Below, one piece after another: positions 7,592 through 15,118 of a stretch of 25,947 nucleotides of DNA. The stretch covers positions 1 through 25,947 of the forward strand of contig DLXM01000170.1 of assembly GCA_003448835.1 (NCBI GenBank), read 5' to 3'. Position numbers and translations under genes: made by a program. The notes under the pieces were generated by a model that saw nothing but the letters and a program-made list of their open reading frames with translations, was not told the DNA's origin and did not search any database. How positions within the stretch are numbered: position 1 is the stretch's first letter; every line of letters starts with the position of its first letter. The stretch is from Bacteroidota bacterium. Lineage in GTDB: Bacteria; Bacteroidota; Rhodothermia; Balneolales; HLUCCA01.

Positions 7592-8983
7592 TTATTTGAT
7601 CAATGTCATATTTCGGGTCTGGAGTCCTGCTTCGGTTCGTAACGTATAGATGTAAACACCAGATGCCATATTGGATGCATCGAGTGTGACTCGATGTGTC
7701 CCGACGTTGAAATTTCCATCAGCCAGTTGTCTGATAACCCGACCCATCAAATCGTAAACAACAATTTTTGCGTAACCGGATTCCGGCATATCGAATTGAA
7801 TTGTAGTAGTTGGATTGAACGGATTCGGATAATTTTGATGCAGTACAGTTGAAACCGGCAAATCATTACTGCGGATATGTGTGGTGAATTTAGTTTCTTT
7901 CAGATCCAGCACCTTTTGATATGAAGCGTCTATTCGCTCTAGTTGGATTTCGCCATCTTCAACTTTTTGCTCCACGAGATTGATGACGTATCGGACCAAT
8001 GATCCGCTGGTTTCATCTCCACACGGTGCGTTAACAGTACATTGGTTGTTGTTAAATAACAGGATGTCGGTACCGGCATTAATTGCCAGAACAATTGCTT
8101 CATCGAATGTGAAGTTATCGCGAAGGGCTCGCATGAACATTTCATCACTGATTACAATTCCGGTATAACCCAGCGAATCGAATAAAAGACTATGTAATGT
8201 ATTGTAAGAAATGGATGCAGGATAGTCGGGATCAAGATTTTCATTAAAAAGGTGTCCGGTCATGATCATATCAGGTTGTTCTTCCTGAATTAAAATAGAA
8301 TATGGCACCAATTCCATTTCTGTCCATGTGTTTGTGATATCCGTAAATCCGAAATGGGAGTCAGCCATCGCGCTTCCGTGTCCCGGAAAATGTTTTAATG
8401 CAGTTGCAACATTTTTCTCAGAAAACGCATTAATAAATGCTCTGGCATGTGCGGCAACTTTGAGGGGATCAGCACTATAACTGCGTTGTAGTGCACCGAT
8501 TGCGGGGCTGGATGAGTTTACATTGACATCCACAACCGGACCCAGATTTACATTCATACCGATTTCATCAAACCAACCAGCCATTTCTTCGGCTTGATTT
8601 CGGGTACTTTCTACTGAATTTAAAACCATTCCCGTGAATGCTGCTGTAGATGTAGTTTTAAATCCGTTATTCGCGTTGAGTCTTGCAACTCTTCCACCTT
8701 CCTGATCAGTAGCCAAAAATAATTTTATATTTGCCATGCTTTGAAGGTCAGCATTTCGATCGGCAATTTGTTGACGTCCCGTTATATTATATCCAAAGTG
8801 GATAACGCCACCGAGGTTTCTTTCGGTGATATCTGTAATGAGTGTGTCCATGGCAGCTTCGCCATTGATATAACCAACCATAATCATTTGACCCACTTTA
8901 TCAGCGAGTGTTTGAGCAAATAGGGGTTGGATGGATGTTCCTAATAAAAGGACAAGCAGAAAAGATCGTAGATAAAATTTCAT
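7592..8983 (-). CDS. Secreted GH3 beta-N-acetylhexosaminidase-like enzyme with T9SS C-terminal sorting domain
   Basis: A 463-residue glycoside hydrolase family 3 protein of the NagZ type. A signal peptide (about 1-23) is followed by the TIM-barrel signatures ATDQEGGRVAR (91-101), KHFPGHG (197-203) with the DSH triad 208-210 that holds the His of the Asp/His dyad, and VISDEMFMRAL with the likely nucleophile Asp280. Residues about 376-463 form a Por-secretion tail starting LHQNYPNPFNPTTTI and ending in a basic, beta-rich segment: a type A T9SS sorting domain. Classic NagZ recycles muropeptides in the cytoplasm; the signal peptide and tail put this one at the cell surface or in the medium, so the substrate may be external peptidoglycan, chitin or other N-acetylhexosamine glycans. 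Start ATG is at 8983; the structured repeat region lies immediately upstream. Confidence 0.92.
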   Translation of the reverse strand: MKFYLRSFLLVLLLGTSIQPLFAQTLADKVGQMIMVGYINGEAAMDTLITDITERNLGGVIHFGYNITGRQQIADRNADLQSMANIKLFLATDQEGGRVARLNANNGFKTTSTAAFTGMVLNSVESTRNQAEEMAGWFDEIGMNVNLGPVVDVNVNSSSPAIGALQRSYSADPLKVAAHARAFINAFSEKNVATALKHFPGHGSAMADSHFGFTDITNTWTEMELVPYSILIQEEQPDMIMTGHLFNENLDPDYPASISYNTLHSLLFDSLGYTGIVISDEMFMRALRDNFTFDEAIVLAINAGTDILLFNNNQCTVNAPCGDETSGSLVRYVINLVEQKVEDGEIQLERIDASYQKVLDLKETKFTTHIRSNDLPVSTVLHQNYPNPFNPTTTIQFDMPESGYAKIVVYDLMGRVIRQLADGNFNVGTHRVTLDASNMASGVYIYTLRTEAGLQTRNMTLIK

Positions 8984-9048
8984 GATTCCGTAAAAATACG
9001 TAGAAGTATGATGGGAATGTGTAAGGAGTTTGTAAAAAGTGAAGAGGG

Positions 9049-9274
9049 GAAGAGGGGAAGGAGTGAAGGGGGGAATGGTAGGAATCGTAGGTAGTACACG
9101 AGCACTGCAAGTGCGAAGTCTAGTACCGAAGATCGTGGAACGAAGTGAAGCGAAAAGGGGAAGGGGTGAAGAGGGGAAGGAGTGAAGGGGTGAATGGTTG
9201 GAATCGTAGGTAGTACACTAGCACTGCAAGTGCGAAGTCTAGTACCGAAGATCGTGGAACGAAGTGAAGCGAAA
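9049..9274. repeat. 119-bp-period direct repeat, two copies
   Basis: Bases 9049-9155 and 9168-9274 match at 104 of 107 positions, with differences at offsets 24, 32 and 52. Each copy has a G/A-rich left part and a mixed right part of about 60 bp that contains a GCACT-GCA-AGTGC hairpin (9102-9114 and 9221-9233), then AGTCTAGTACCGAAG and GAACGAAGTGAAGCGAA. The near identity suggests recent duplication or an element family homogenised within the genome. Confidence 0.9.
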
Positions 9275-9332
9275 TACACAAGCATCGAATGATGCGTAGT
9301 CTAGCGTCGTAAATCATGAGGCAACGCCGAAT
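9275..9332. repeat. Diverged third copy of the repeat's structured half
   Basis: It begins TACACAAGC directly after copy 2 and aligns over about 58 bp to the right half of the repeat (TACACTAGC...). The hairpin is kept with different bases: GCATC (9282-9286), loop GAAT, GATGC (9291-9295), in place of GCACT/AGTGC. The shared AGTCTAG follows at 9298-9304. The alignment is by eye. Confidence 0.6.
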
Positions 9333-9383
9333 GAAAAAGAGAAAAAGAGAAGGAGAGAAAAAGAGAAGGAGAGAAGGAGAAAA
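9333..9383. repeat. 51-bp pure-purine tract with 16-bp tandem repeat
   Basis: All 51 plus-strand bases are A or G. Inside it the unit AAAAAGAGAAGGAGAG occurs twice in tandem at 9342-9357 and 9358-9373, followed by a partial third. On the minus strand, the transcribed sense for the flanking genes, it is pyrimidine-only and lies just downstream of the 5'-nucleotidase stop codon. Confidence 0.85.
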
Positions 9384-9385
9384 TG

Positions 9386-9412
9386 AAAAAAAGCGCTATG
9401 AGATTCTTGCGC
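9386..9412 (-). terminator. Weak intrinsic terminator candidate at the end of the 5'-nucleotidase gene
   Basis: On the minus strand GCGC (9412-9409), a 12-base loop containing the stop codon, and GCGC (9396-9393) are followed at once by seven T (9392-9386). The stem is only 4 bp but all G/C, and the U-tract placement is right. It overlaps the last codons of the gene. Confidence 0.35.
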
Positions 9413-11414
9413 GGCGTCTTTTTCGGATGAGGACTATTAAAAATATTATTATTCCTAGCGTACCTATTAAAATAATCACCGGGAAAAGTATCACCGATGG
9501 CCCATCAATTTTGTTCCAGCGTCCTTCCACATTTTCGTAAGTTGCATCCACCACAGGTACACCGGATTCGTTTTGTGGCTGTTGCATTAAGTACGAAACA
9601 ACTGCCTCCCAGACTTTTGCTTCGCTACCATTTTTATAGATGATTCGATCTTTAAGGTCAACCGGATTTCCGTTTTCATCTTTCATGACCAGTTTTAAAC
9701 TGGGGACAATCTCACCGACCATGGGTAAAAATGATGCATTATAGTAATCCGATACCACATGATATAATGTCTCATCACCTTTGTTGAGGGTTACATAATC
9801 ATCCGTAATATTGGTTTGACGCCCTTCACCGGTGTACATTCGAGCTTCCAGAATTGCTTTGCCAGTCGGTATTGGTGTTCCTTTGAATGGAATTCTAAAA
9901 TACATTGCTCGATTGGGATCAAAATCGATTTTTAGTCTCGAATTTTGTAGGAAATACGTGTCTCCCATCATTTCAGACAGTAAAACAGTGATTTCCAATA
10001 TTCGTCGGATTTCTTCTCCTGTAAAATAAATCGAAACCATGGGGTATCCGGGTTTACCATCTGGACCGGATCCGAGTCCGATTAAACTTGAAACATCGTA
10101 AAAACTCAATGCTCCATTTGTAGATGGATTCGGACTTGGAATCATATCACCGCGAATTACTCCGCTCGCTTGAAATACAAAATCTACCCGACTATTTGTC
10201 GCTTCTTCAGCACCAAAAAGCATGGCATCCGCAATGAAATTACCCAACGGTGTTTCCGACATTATTGGAGTTCGTTTCAGAGTAACTTCTGATTGTGCAA
10301 TTGTTTGATCAATCTGTGATACACGACCGTTTGTCATATCAGATACCAGTTTGTTCAGCTTCTCGCTGTACTGATCTGTTAATACTTTTATTCGTGGATC
10401 TTCAGCGATATTCTGATCGATTTTTATCAGGTAAGTATCATCCGGATCATCGCCCGGCATATTTAACATTTCGAGTTCTTTTGTCTCCGTATTAAAAGCA
10501 AACTCGAGTTGTCCGACATACTGAAATTCGGTCCCTGTCTGGACAATAATAGTTCCATTGGAGATAATAGGCTTGGATAAAACTGAGTGGGTATGTCCCC
10601 CGATTATAACGTCAATACCCGGCACAGCCTCCGCAAATGCGGCTTCTTCACCTTCACCGGAATGTGATAAAAGTACAATTACATCCACACCTTCATTTTG
10701 TAGATCTGCGACCGATTTCCGGGCAGATTCAACCTGATCTGCAAATGTAATTGGTTTTGCCATAGGGGCTACATCAGCTGCATGCTTCCCCATAAGACCG
10801 AAAAAACCGATTATGAGACCATTGGACAGGCGTTTCACATGTGTTTGTTGGATTCCCATTTCCCCAAGAATATGTCCTTCGGTAATGAGTGTGTTTGAGG
10901 CCACGATCGGGACCTGAAGTGCCATTTCGGGATAGCCGATTATTTTCAAATAGTTCGCCAACATCTCCGGACCGTAATCAAATTCATGATTCCCAAGTGT
11001 AATGACATCATACCCGGATTCAATCATCAGGGTAAGTTCCGGTGCTTCATTTTGAAGGTTAAGCCAGCTAAATGGAGATCCACTGATGAAATCACCTGCT
11101 GAAACAACTAATACCGGCTCACTGGATACCGCTTTTTGAGTACGGATCTCATTGATTAATGTGGCAACTCTGGCAATTCCACCATTGGTTTGGCCATCTG
11201 CAAGGCCATAATCACTTAATGGACGAGGGACAAGTGCGGCATGTTCATCATTTGTATGGAGTATTGTAAAATTTATGGTGTTCGATGAGTCTTGTCCTGA
11301 TGTGACCCCAACAACCCCGAAAAAAATGACGGAGAGCGCAAGTAGTAGCAGTGGTTTCGAATTGGGTAATATTAATGAAACAACGCGTCGAATATTATTT
11401 GTCAACTTTGACAT
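9396..11414 (-). CDS. Exported 5'-nucleotidase / 2',3'-cyclic-nucleotide phosphodiesterase-like metallophosphoesterase with C-terminal membrane anchor
   Basis: A 672-residue UshA-type enzyme that would dephosphorylate extracellular or periplasmic nucleotides for salvage. The signal peptide has a long basic n-region and ends near residue 40. The calcineurin-like domain (about 47-305) shows the dimetal ligands in order: NDEH (Asp56, His58), AGD (Asp108), GNHE (Asn142, His143), SH (His251) and GGHTH (His274, His276). The 5'-nucleotidase C-terminal domain (about 383-575) begins TPLGNFIADAM and contains ASGVIRGD, substrate-binding signatures of the family. It ends with a hydrophobic helix (about 641-664) and the basic tail RKRRRAR, which predicts anchoring in the inner membrane with the catalytic part outside; classic UshA is soluble. 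An AGGAG site lies 10 bases before the ATG. It follows the M14 gene on the same strand, 249 bp away. Confidence 0.92.
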   Translation of the reverse strand: MSKLTNNIRRVVSLILPNSKPLLLLALSVIFFGVVGVTSGQDSSNTINFTILHTNDEHAALVPRPLSDYGLADGQTNGGIARVATLINEIRTQKAVSSEPVLVVSAGDFISGSPFSWLNLQNEAPELTLMIESGYDVITLGNHEFDYGPEMLANYLKIIGYPEMALQVPIVASNTLITEGHILGEMGIQQTHVKRLSNGLIIGFFGLMGKHAADVAPMAKPITFADQVESARKSVADLQNEGVDVIVLLSHSGEGEEAAFAEAVPGIDVIIGGHTHSVLSKPIISNGTIIVQTGTEFQYVGQLEFAFNTETKELEMLNMPGDDPDDTYLIKIDQNIAEDPRIKVLTDQYSEKLNKLVSDMTNGRVSQIDQTIAQSEVTLKRTPIMSETPLGNFIADAMLFGAEEATNSRVDFVFQASGVIRGDMIPSPNPSTNGALSFYDVSSLIGLGSGPDGKPGYPMVSIYFTGEEIRRILEITVLLSEMMGDTYFLQNSRLKIDFDPNRAMYFRIPFKGTPIPTGKAILEARMYTGEGRQTNITDDYVTLNKGDETLYHVVSDYYNASFLPMVGEIVPSLKLVMKDENGNPVDLKDRIIYKNGSEAKVWEAVVSYLMQQPQNESGVPVVDATYENVEGRWNKIDGPSVILFPVIILIGTLGIIIFLIVLIRKRRRARIS

Positions 11415-11512
11415 GTACTTGATACTCCTGGGGTTAAGTCTGATTCGATAGGTATTTGTTGGATAATTTATGGCACTTAAATCGAACTACCATGCTTATA
11501 TGTATTCGTTTA

Positions 11513-11529
11513 GTTCAATTTAATTGAAC
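11513..11529. repeat. 17-bp perfect palindrome upstream of the 5'-nucleotidase gene
   Basis: GTTCAATT-T-AATTGAAC is a perfect inverted repeat 99 bp upstream of the 5'-nucleotidase start. Its core CAATTTAATT recurs at 11555-11564, 39 bp away. The position and symmetry suit a dimeric regulator's binding site; that role is inferred. Confidence 0.5.
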
Positions 11530-11663
11530 AGTTAGGTAAAATTTATACTTAACGCAATTTAATTCGGTCAGTTTAGAAAGAATTCTGATTAATTAAAATT
11601 AGGATTGAGTCCCGATATCATCAAAGGCAAATCAAAACCAAAACGCACTGCATGTATCAAAGC

Positions 11664-12932
11664 TTATTTTTTGATTTTAATTAACTCATCCATCAAGCTG
11701 AGTGCTGCGGCCTCTGCCAAATCCCGAATTTCATCACGTGGTTTCGTATCAGCAAATTCGAATGTAACTCCATCGGCTTGGTTAAATGTCTTGTACATCC
11801 AGTTTTTAGCAATGGGTGGATCCACTCCAGAAGGTTCTTCCCTGATTTCATAATCCGGCAACCTGGACTGGATACCGGCTAACCAACGATCAGTCAGTCC
11901 CGGTACACTGGTTGGTATGTCTTTGTTAATGGTGTAAAATACATCGTATGAGGTACTATGGAAATCTAAAGAATAGTATGCTTCGACCCCAGATGCCTTG
12001 AGTTTTAGTAAATCGTCACGAACAGCTTTGGTTTCCTCCTGATTGAAATCTTTCCAATCCCGATTCAGGTCAACCCCGCCTGCATTATGACGCCAGTGAC
12101 CCTCGTTAACACCATCCGGATTTACTAGCGGATATACTACAATCTGATAAATTTTTCTGAATTCCGTCGCAATTAGATCATCACTAATGATCTTTTCGAT
12201 AAAAGCTTTTTGTCCCATGGAGCCGGTCACTTCAGGTGGATGTTGCCGGCCGGTTATGATAATCATTGGTGCAATCGGATCATCTGTCTCGTTGATGACG
12301 AGGCGATGAAGGCTCCGGCCCATTTTTGATTTTCCAATTTCATTCATTGTGATATAACTGAGCGTGGTTAGAGAGTCCAGCCATGCTTCAACATGTTCAC
12401 TTGTAAATAACTCTTGTGCAGAAACCCACAAAGGCTGCTCATCAATTGCGATCTTAAGTAATGCTGATTGTGAATCACGATCGTGGAAATAATGTGAACT
12501 ATCAATTACACTCCAGTTATAAGCGTCCCTACTGATTTTTGGGATATATCGATGTTGTCCGTCCTGATATGTTAATTCAATTTCGATTTCCCGGGATTGG
12601 TCAGACCAGATCTGAAATGCAAACCATGCACTTCGATTAATTGGGGCATTCTCGGGATAGATCTCTGCCCGGAATTTATTATCTGAAATGTGGTAAAAAT
12701 CGTTGAGTCGGCCACCATCAAATTCGTTGGAGACCCATACCCCATGCGACTGAAATCCAATTGTTCTTTTGTGTTGTGGATTTAATTCTTTGGTAAGTGT
12801 CGTTGCACCCGGCGGATCATAAGAAATAACTGATGGATCAGGTGCTAAAACCGGTGGCTCGCTCGTTCTACAAGAAACGAAGGCAAACAATAAGGCACAA
12901 ATACATACGAATTGATAAAATTTATTATACAT
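11664..12932 (-). CDS. M14 family zinc carboxypeptidase lipoprotein with cytosolic-carboxypeptidase-like N-domain
   Basis: A 422-residue lipoprotein (lipobox FVSC, lipid Cys21) with a two-part body. Residues about 60-175 form a beta-rich domain with WFAFQIW and a KISRD segment, resembling the N-domain that precedes the catalytic domain in cytosolic carboxypeptidases (CCP/AGBL). The M14 catalytic domain (about 185-422) has the zinc ligands HPPE (His231, Glu234) and His325 in LDFHST, the substrate clamp Asn290-Arg291 in GGVDLNRDW, and the catalytic Glu392 in TFEFADTKPR. It should remove C-terminal residues from peptides at the envelope. The CCP relation is my reading of motif style and domain order. 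It has its own start region facing the divergent TamA gene; no Shine-Dalgarno is seen. Confidence 0.87.
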   Translation of the reverse strand: MYNKFYQFVCICALLFAFVSCRTSEPPVLAPDPSVISYDPPGATTLTKELNPQHKRTIGFQSHGVWVSNEFDGGRLNDFYHISDNKFRAEIYPENAPINRSAWFAFQIWSDQSREIEIELTYQDGQHRYIPKISRDAYNWSVIDSSHYFHDRDSQSALLKIAIDEQPLWVSAQELFTSEHVEAWLDSLTTLSYITMNEIGKSKMGRSLHRLVINETDDPIAPMIIITGRQHPPEVTGSMGQKAFIEKIISDDLIATEFRKIYQIVVYPLVNPDGVNEGHWRHNAGGVDLNRDWKDFNQEETKAVRDDLLKLKASGVEAYYSLDFHSTSYDVFYTINKDIPTSVPGLTDRWLAGIQSRLPDYEIREEPSGVDPPIAKNWMYKTFNQADGVTFEFADTKPRDEIRDLAEAAALSLMDELIKIKK

Positions 12933-13200
12933 GGATCAGATTTTGGGTCAATTTTGATGTCAATATGTCACAAATTGAGGACTTTTTACGATAATTTCTT
13001 GATTTATATAGTATAATTACTGAAAATATGCCCAAAATTCATCAATTGTTTATGCAACCGGTCAGTTAAACATTATTTTGTATGTTTAACTTTAATTCTT
13101 GCGAACCCCAAATCATTATCATTTTTGCATGACTGAATTCCAATCAGGAATATTCTTTAAAGATTTATATGGAAATATCTTTAGAAGATCGACTCAAATA

Positions 13201-15099
13201 ATGGGTCGTTTATTTCTATTGGGGATGATTTTGGGCACATCAAACATCACTTATGCATTTCAGGAAGATGATTTAGATATAAGAATCAACAAAGTTATTA
13301 TTGAGGGGAATGAGTCCTACCCTGAAATCGTTCTGCGGGAAGTGATTGCAACTGAAGGGGTGTCATTTTATAAAAAAATGTCATTCTGGAAACGTCATGG
13401 AGAGCCGTTTATTGAGAACGAAATTCGTAGGGATGTAATCCGACTAGAGCGTTTTTACCAACGTCGTGGATTCCCTACGGTAGGTGTTTCTTATGAAGTC
13501 GAAGAGGGTAAAAAATCCTGGCAAAGAGATGTCACGATTACTATCACCGAGGGACCGTTTTTTAGGGTTAATTCCGTGGTTTGTGAATTTACGGATGATA
13601 CTGTGAATAAGGAGGAAATTTTAAATCACGACCTTTTTGAACGAAGTTTGAGTCGTATCCATTACCGTCAGGACCAGCGTTATGAAGTGATTCGGGAAGA
13701 CGAGGTAATTGGTGAAATTCAAAACGCTTTGAGAAATATGGGATATGCATTCTCTGAAACATCCATCCAAACCTCAATAGATTCCACAAATTACCAGACA
13801 GATATAGTCATTTTAGTTGATCCTGGTCCACTTACGACTATTGATAAGTTTACGATCGAGGGAAACGAAACGGTTTCAGAAGAGCTTGTTATTCGGGAAT
13901 CTGGACTTCGAGTTGGTCAACAATTTGATCAGCGTCGAATCAATCGGGCACAACGAGAGATTTTTAGTCATCATTTATTTCGATTTGTAACAATTACATT
14001 TCCTGAACAACCAAGAGACTCAACGGTCGAATTATATGTGCGAGTTCGCGAAAATCCACTTCGCAGCATAAGTTTGCTTGCTGGAGTCGGTACCGAGGAA
14101 ATAATACGTGCATCCGTTGCATGGATGCATCGGAATCCTTTCGGAAATGCACATAATCTGGGTGTTACAGCACGTGCGTCATTCATTGAGCAGCGATTTA
14201 CCGCCGATTACTTAATGCCATATATTTTTAACACCCGTAGTTCGTACGTCTTTTCTCCGTTTGCTCAACGTATTGACGAACGTAATTTTTTTGTAACACG
14301 ATTTGGGGCTGTAAACAGTTTTGTTTACCAGTATAGCCAGGAACTGGCCAGTACAATTAGCTACGAAATAACGACCAACCAAGAGGCTTTTGACAATGAG
14401 CGCAAGCTATTTCGCGATAGTACTCAAACGTACCAGCAATCCACTATAAAGATATCAGGATATTACAGTCCTTCGTTTCTGGAACAAAATGCCGGGTGGG
14501 CGATTCGTCCTTATTTAGAAATTTCTGGTCCATTTGGTACCGGATCGCTTATTTACAATCGGGTGGGGCTTGATGTGCGTCGTTTTATTGATATTGGTCG
14601 AACAACTCAAGTTGCTCTTCGTGGTAATACGAATCTCATTTTTGGGGATGAAGACGAGCAGTTGCCCGCCAGTTTGCTCAATTATATTGGTGGGACCAAC
14701 TCTGTTAGGGGTTGGGGACGTTGGAATTTAGGTCCCAAACGCGCCGTTTTTGAGGAGGATGGGTCGTTTTGGAGGTATGTCCCTGTCGGTGGGCGGCATT
14801 TAGTTTCAATGAATGCAGAAATCAGGCAGGACCTTGATTTCATTTATCGCGGATTTGGTATCGCTGTGTTTTTAGACGCGGGTCAGATTTGGCAACAATG
14901 GGATAACGTGGATTTCAACGAGTTACAGTTTGGTGGTGGATTCGGGTTTCGATATCGTTCACCAATTGGTCCGATTCGACTGGATTTTGGGTATAAAATT
15001 AATCCGACTAATGAGGATTTGGCCATTTATAATGGTGTTGATTATGGTGGAAAGATGCAACGAATTGGTATCCACTTTAATATCGGACAAGCATTTTAA
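13201..15099 (+). CDS. tamA: TamA/BamA (Omp85) family outer-membrane assembly protein
   Basis: About 632 residues. After a signal peptide (MGRLFLLGMILG..TYA|F) come three POTRA domains (about 26-117, 118-207, 208-285) with repeated signatures such as KVIIEGNE and KFTIEGNETVSEE. A 16-strand-type barrel follows, with the Omp85 loop-6 motif as SVRGWG (Arg503), then GPIRLDFGY and a terminal Phe. The count of three POTRAs (BamA usually has five) and the TamB gene 19 bp downstream point to TamA, the barrel that works with TamB in moving proteins or lipids to the outer membrane. The frame is open upstream to a TTG at 13099 and an ATG at 13129; I chose ATG 13201 because the signal peptide then has a normal length. 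No start has a clear Shine-Dalgarno. Confidence 0.9.
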   Translation: MGRLFLLGMILGTSNITYAFQEDDLDIRINKVIIEGNESYPEIVLREVIATEGVSFYKKMSFWKRHGEPFIENEIRRDVIRLERFYQRRGFPTVGVSYEVEEGKKSWQRDVTITITEGPFFRVNSVVCEFTDDTVNKEEILNHDLFERSLSRIHYRQDQRYEVIREDEVIGEIQNALRNMGYAFSETSIQTSIDSTNYQTDIVILVDPGPLTTIDKFTIEGNETVSEELVIRESGLRVGQQFDQRRINRAQREIFSHHLFRFVTITFPEQPRDSTVELYVRVRENPLRSISLLAGVGTEEIIRASVAWMHRNPFGNAHNLGVTARASFIEQRFTADYLMPYIFNTRSSYVFSPFAQRIDERNFFVTRFGAVNSFVYQYSQELASTISYEITTNQEAFDNERKLFRDSTQTYQQSTIKISGYYSPSFLEQNAGWAIRPYLEISGPFGTGSLIYNRVGLDVRRFIDIGRTTQVALRGNTNLIFGDEDEQLPASLLNYIGGTNSVRGWGRWNLGPKRAVFEEDGSFWRYVPVGGRHLVSMNAEIRQDLDFIYRGFGIAVFLDAGQIWQQWDNVDFNELQFGGGFGFRYRSPIGPIRLDFGYKINPTNEDLAIYNGVDYGGKMQRIGIHFNIGQAF

Positions 15100-15118
15100 T
15101 CAATATTGAGAATAACAT

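Larger units (their letters stand above)
8984..9395. other. 412-bp non-coding region with structured tandem repeats and homopurine tract
   Basis: This region lies between the 5'-nucleotidase stop and the GH3 start, both on the minus strand. From left to right it holds about 65 bp of GH3 upstream sequence, two 107-bp copies of a structured repeat with a 119-bp period, a diverged third copy, and a 51-bp pure-purine tract. Several overlapping open frames cross it on both strands, but they follow the repeat and are low-complexity, so I do not call a gene here. Confidence 0.75.

Noticed and set aside
7577..7598. Bidirectional terminator between the rhodanese and GH3 genes (CAAATAA-N8-TTATTTG)
   Set aside because: The 7-bp inverted repeat spans both stop codons but is nearly all A/T and lacks a T-run, so it is too weak to call.
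8901..9317. Overlapping minus-strand open frames of 65-101 codons across the repeat region
   Set aside because: They follow the tandem repeat and pyrimidine-rich tract, encode repeated Pro/Leu/Phe/Ser-rich text, and have no start context or family resemblance.
9049..9332. A short CRISPR-like array
   Set aside because: Only two close copies of 107 bp with a 12-bp gap; CRISPR repeats are 23-47 bp with unique spacers of similar length, and no cas gene is present.
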